This document shows, one piece after another, positions 5,523 through 7,874 of a stretch of DNA of 7,874 bases. Under the pieces are notes generated by a model. That model was not told where the DNA came from and did not search any database. It saw only the letters and a program-made list of their open reading frames with translations. The stretch comes from JANNHK01 sp034408875 (lineage in GTDB: Bacteria; Actinomycetota; Acidimicrobiia; IMCC26256; PALSA-610), in the NCBI GenBank assembly GCA_034408875.1, contig JAWXCJ010000035.1:1-7874 (forward strand). Reading direction: 5' to 3'. Position 1 is the first letter of the stretch; each line of letters starts with the position of its first letter. Both the position numbers and the translations under genes were made by a program.

Positions 5523-5634
5523 GACGCCTCCCTTTCTTCCGTATTACGTGATGCGGTCCCCAACGCGGGATTGTTCTCGCGCGTATGCTGGGTCGTGCGC
5601 CCCACACGGCGGGCCGCCACGGAGGGAGGACCCC
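5523..5634 (+). promoter_or_regulatory. csrA upstream region: possible promoter and GGA-rich RBS hairpin
   Basis: This is a 112-nt gap between fliW and csrA. TATGCT (5584-5589) could be a -10 element; the same hexamer lies before the LuxR-type gene. Alternatively GCGCGTAT, preceded by GTTCTC as at the flgN promoter and by CCAA 15 nt upstream, could be a poor sigma-28 site. The Shine-Dalgarno GGAGGGAGGA (5621-5630) is unusually strong. CACGGAGG (5618-5625) matches a CANGGANG CsrA core. CACGG (5618-5622) can pair with CCGTG (5633-5637), forming a 5-bp hairpin that holds the start codon and displays a second GGA in its 10-nt loop. CsrA autorepression is inferred. Confidence 0.4.
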
Positions 5635-5883
5635 GTGCTCGTGCTCACCCGACGAGCGAACCAAAGCATCATGATCGGTCACGAGATCGTCGTGACCGTT
5701 CTCGAGGTTCGTGGCGACCAAGTGCGGTTGGGCATCAAAGCGCCCCGCTCGATCGACGTGCACCGCGAGGAGATCTTCGCCCAGCTCCAGCAGGCGAACC
5801 GCGACGCCGTGAAACCGTCGCAGGCCGCGCTCGACTCGCTCTCCGAGCTGAAGACGCCCGCCGCCGACGACGACCGCCGCTAA
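5635..5883 (+). CDS. csrA: Carbon storage regulator / translational regulator CsrA
   Basis: CsrA is a dimeric RNA-binding protein that blocks ribosome binding at GGA-containing leaders; in flagellated bacteria with FliW it controls flagellin translation. The protein of 82 residues starts at GTG 5635, six nt short of the upstream strong GGAGGGAGGA. The core is intact: MLVLTRRANQSIMIG (residues 1-15), IVVTVLEVRGDQVRLGIKAP (19-38) and SIDVHREEIF (39-48). Leu4 and Arg44, the key RNA-binding residues in Escherichia coli CsrA, are both present. The tail after residue 50 is about 30 residues, longer than in Escherichia coli (61 in total) and fitting FliW-regulated CsrA proteins, in which this C-terminal part contributes to FliW binding. 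The longer in-frame reading from 5548 is rejected because it lacks family similarity and a Shine-Dalgarno. It is followed by a strong hairpin terminator. Confidence 0.95.
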   Translation: MLVLTRRANQSIMIGHEIVVTVLEVRGDQVRLGIKAPRSIDVHREEIFAQLQQANRDAVKPSQAALDSLSELKTPAADDDRR

Positions 5884-5886
5884 CCC

Positions 5887-5927
5887 GTGCGTCGGTAGAG
5901 GGTAAATATTACCCCCTAGCGACGCAC
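5887..5927. terminator. Bidirectional hairpin terminator between csrA and ald
   Basis: GTGCGTCG (5887-5894) pairs with CGACGCAC (5920-5927) over 8 bp. Inside, GGGTAA pairs with TTACCC over 6 bp around the loop ATA. The five bases between the two stems on each side can form three further pairs, giving about 17 pairs with two mismatches. It lies 3 nt after the csrA stop and 2 nt after the ald stop (read on the minus strand), exactly between two convergent genes. There is no long T-tract on either side, as is common in high-GC actinobacteria. Confidence 0.8.
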
Positions 5928-5929
5928 CG

Positions 5930-7066
5930 TCAGTCGAGTGCGGCAGTCAGGTCGACGACAGGTAGCCCGAGCGCTTCGGCCACGGCCGCGTTCGGAACTT
6001 TCCCCGCGCCCGTGTTCACGCCCGCGGCCAGCGCCGGGTCGGCCTCTACGGCATCCCGCACACCTCGGCTCGCGAGTTCGAGTGCGTACGGCAGGGTTGC
6101 GTTCGTGAGCGCGTACGTCGACGTGTTGGGCACCGCGCCCGGCACGTTGCCGACCGCGTAGAGCAGGACCCCATGTTCCTCGTACACCGGCGCCGAGTGG
6201 GTGGTCTCCCGGATTCCCTCGACCGTGCCGCCCTGGTCGATGGCGCAGTCGACGACGACCGCCCCCTTCTTCATCGAGGCGATCATGTCCTGGCTGACGA
6301 GCACCGGTGCCCGCCCGCCCGGCAGGAGTACCGCTCCGATCACGAGGTCGGCGTCGGCGACGGCGCGGGCGACAGCGCCGCGGTTGCTCGCCAACGTCAT
6401 GATGCGGCCCTTGTGGATCTGGTCGACCCAGCGCAACCGGTCGAGGTTCTTGTCGAGAAGGAGGACCTCGGCTTCCATGCCCTGCGCAATCCAGGCCGCG
6501 TTCCAGCCGACGTTGCCCGCGCCGAGCACGACGACACGCGCGGGCCGCACGCCGGGCGCGCCACCAAGGAGAACCCCGCGGCCGCCCTGCGCGCGTTCGA
6601 GGAAGTGCGCGCCGATCTGGCTCGCCATGCGCCCCGCGACCTCGCTCATGGGCGCGAGCAGGGGGAGCTGGCCGCTGGGCAGTTGCACCGTTTCGTACGC
6701 GATCCCGGTCGTTCCCGCGTCGAGCAGGGCGCGGGCGACCTCGGGGTAGGCAGCGAGGTGCAGGTAGGTGAACAGCACAAGGTCGTTGCGGAGGAACCGG
6801 AACTCGTCGGCTTGCGGCTCCTTCACCTTCATGACGAGTCCGGCGCGGGTCCATACGTCGGCCGCCTCGTCGACGATTTCCGCGCCCGCGGCGCGGTAGT
6901 CGTCGTTGCCGATCCCCGAGTCGACGCCGGCGTCGTGTTCGATCAGCACCTCGACCCCGCGGTGCGTCATCTCCGCCACGCCGTCGGGCGTGATCGCGAC
7001 CCGGTGTTCCTCGGTCTTGGTCTCGCGCGGGACACCCACTGTCAGCGGCTTGGCGGTGAGAGTCAT
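5930..7066 (-). CDS. ald: Alanine dehydrogenase (NAD-dependent)
   Basis: This cytoplasmic enzyme (378 residues, near the usual 370) interconverts L-alanine with pyruvate and ammonia using NAD(H). It has the N-terminal AlaDH/PNT domain (VGVPRETKTEEHRVAITP, residues 10-27) and the NAD-binding Rossmann domain, with VVVLGAGNVGWNAAWIAQGM (178-197) followed by the acidic end of beta-2 at VLLLDKN. Residues equivalent to the Mycobacterium tuberculosis enzyme's Arg15, Lys75, His96 and Asp270 appear as Arg22, Lys82, His103 and Asp277, all with a constant shift of seven. The C-terminal GNVPGAVPNTSTYALTNATL segment (307-326) is also typical. The start is ATG at 7066, just 4 nt after the stop of the upstream oxidoreductase, so coupled expression is likely. 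It is convergent with csrA and has no evident link to motility. Confidence 0.96.
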   Translation of the reverse strand: MTLTAKPLTVGVPRETKTEEHRVAITPDGVAEMTHRGVEVLIEHDAGVDSGIGNDDYRAAGAEIVDEAADVWTRAGLVMKVKEPQADEFRFLRNDLVLFTYLHLAAYPEVARALLDAGTTGIAYETVQLPSGQLPLLAPMSEVAGRMASQIGAHFLERAQGGRGVLLGGAPGVRPARVVVLGAGNVGWNAAWIAQGMEAEVLLLDKNLDRLRWVDQIHKGRIMTLASNRGAVARAVADADLVIGAVLLPGGRAPVLVSQDMIASMKKGAVVVDCAIDQGGTVEGIRETTHSAPVYEEHGVLLYAVGNVPGAVPNTSTYALTNATLPYALELASRGVRDAVEADPALAAGVNTGAGKVPNAAVAEALGLPVVDLTAALD

Positions 7067-7070
7067 GGGG

Positions 7071-7874
7071 TCAGTCTCTACCCAGTTGCGGCGCGACCTC
7101 GCGCATGAACCGTTCGACGGTATCGGGCGCGCCGAAATCGGAGAACTGGAGCACGAAGCCCTCGACGCCGCGCTCGACTTCGGCCGCGAGCGCCTCGGCT
7201 ACCTCGTTCGCCGTCCCGGCGATGACACCGCCCCACGACCCGAACCGGCGTTCGACAGTCGCGACGACTTCGTCGCGTTCCGCCGCGAACGCCGCGAGCC
7301 CGATCGGATGCTGCACCGACACCCGGGCCGAGCCCGCGAGCGGTCGCAACTCGTCGAGGCGGTCGAGTGCGTACGCGGGACAGTTCCACCAGTCGGCGTA
7401 CTTCGCCACGATCGGCATCGTGAGTTGTGTTCCCCCGCCGCCGATGTGCACGGGGATGCGCTCCTGTACCGGTGTCGGCCGGCCGGTTGCCGCACGCAAC
7501 TGTGTGTACTCGCCGTCGTAGTCGAACGGTTCACCCGCAAACATCAGATCGAGGATGTCGAGGGTCTCGCGCAACTTCGCCGCGCGCACGCGAGCCGGTT
7601 CGGGTCCGAACCCGTACGTCGCGAGCTCGTCGGGCACCGAACCCCACCCGATACCGAGGTCGAGGCGGCCGCTCGACACGACGTCGAGCGTGGCTGCCAT
7701 CTTTGCGAGCAATGCGGGGTGGCGGAACGGGTTGCACAACACGAGGTGCCCGAGCCGCACCCGCTCGGTGCGGGCCGCGAGCGCGCTCGCGAGCGTCCAT
7801 CCTTCGAACGTGTCGACATCGGGCGCCATCGGTGCCGCGAGATGGTCCATGAGCCAGACCGAATCGAACCCCGC
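7071..7874 (-). CDS. Luciferase-like, probably F420-dependent oxidoreductase (N-terminus outside window)
   Basis: The last 268 codons of a luciferase-like monooxygenase family (LLM class) TIM-barrel protein are present; coding continues to the right edge without a start, since AGFDSVWLMDHLAAPMAPDV reads in frame from the first bases. Family marks: the GFDSVWLMDH strand near the start, the RVRLGHLVLCNPFRHPALLA segment, DVVSSGRLDLGIGWGSVPDE (the G-x-GWG region contacting the deazaflavin or flavin), and RIPVHIGGGG. Such proteins in actinobacteria mostly use coenzyme F420, but an FMN-dependent member cannot be excluded and the substrate is unknown. The segment usually containing the extreme N-terminus and first beta strand is missing. 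The stop lies 4 nt before the ald start, suggesting one transcript. An internal ATG at 7850 is not the true start, because conserved sequence precedes it. Confidence 0.9.
   Translation of the reverse strand, partial: AGFDSVWLMDHLAAPMAPDVDTFEGWTLASALAARTERVRLGHLVLCNPFRHPALLAKMAATLDVVSSGRLDLGIGWGSVPDELATYGFGPEPARVRAAKLRETLDILDLMFAGEPFDYDGEYTQLRAATGRPTPVQERIPVHIGGGGTQLTMPIVAKYADWWNCPAYALDRLDELRPLAGSARVSVQHPIGLAAFAAERDEVVATVERRFGSWGGVIAGTANEVAEALAAEVERGVEGFVLQFSDFGAPDTVERFMREVAPQLGRD

Noticed and set aside
5548..5634. N-terminal extension of csrA from an upstream ATG
   Set aside because: CsrA proteins start with MLVL or a close variant, and GTG 5635 has an excellent Shine-Dalgarno; the extension covers the promoter and leader.
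1..7874. A wholly new biological system, mobile element or defence island
   Set aside because: Every gene falls in a known flagellar, regulatory or metabolic family, composition is even, and there are no integrases, transposases, direct-repeat borders or arrays.

Overview
This is a GC-rich bacterial window holding part of a flagellar gene cluster, followed by two unrelated metabolic genes. The high GC content, GTG/TTG starts, an F420-type luciferase-like oxidoreductase and the FliW/CsrA pair beside flagellin and hook-filament genes all suggest a flagellated, high-GC actinobacterium, perhaps a relative of Acidimicrobiia. That taxonomic guess is inference, not read from a marker gene.

Left part, minus strand (1-1109): a sigma-28-type flagellar sigma factor (fliA, GTG start) is followed downstream by the 5' end of a flagellin gene that runs off the left edge. 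Between them are a 25-nt hairpin that begins inside the fliA stop codon, a sigma-28-like promoter, and a leader with two adjacent small hairpins. Each of these hairpins shows a CsrA-type GGA in its loop, and the second contains the flagellin Shine-Dalgarno sequence.

Middle part, plus strand (1277-5883): diverging from fliA is a LuxR-family regulator whose receiver domain lacks the usual phosphoacceptor aspartate and conserved lysine. Then comes a compact operon, flgN (export chaperone), flgK and flgL (hook-filament junction proteins) and fliW, preceded by a good sigma-28-like promoter. After a 112-nt gap comes csrA, whose Shine-Dalgarno also contains a CsrA-type GGA site. FliA would transcribe the late genes, FlgN would escort FlgK and FlgL to the export apparatus, and FliW and CsrA would couple flagellin translation to filament assembly, as established in Bacillus subtilis.

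Right part, minus strand (5930-7874): a strong hairpin terminator separates the convergent csrA and alanine dehydrogenase (ald) genes. Upstream of ald, with only 4 nt between them, lies an F420-dependent luciferase-like oxidoreductase that runs off the right edge. These two form a separate, probably cotranscribed unit with no visible link to motility.

I see no CRISPR array, tRNA, rRNA, insertion sequence or prophage. No gene-free stretch exceeds 300 bases. The components are known families. The points most worth following are the regulatory architecture (paired CsrA hairpins, csrA self-site, sigma-28 sites) and the degenerate response regulator.
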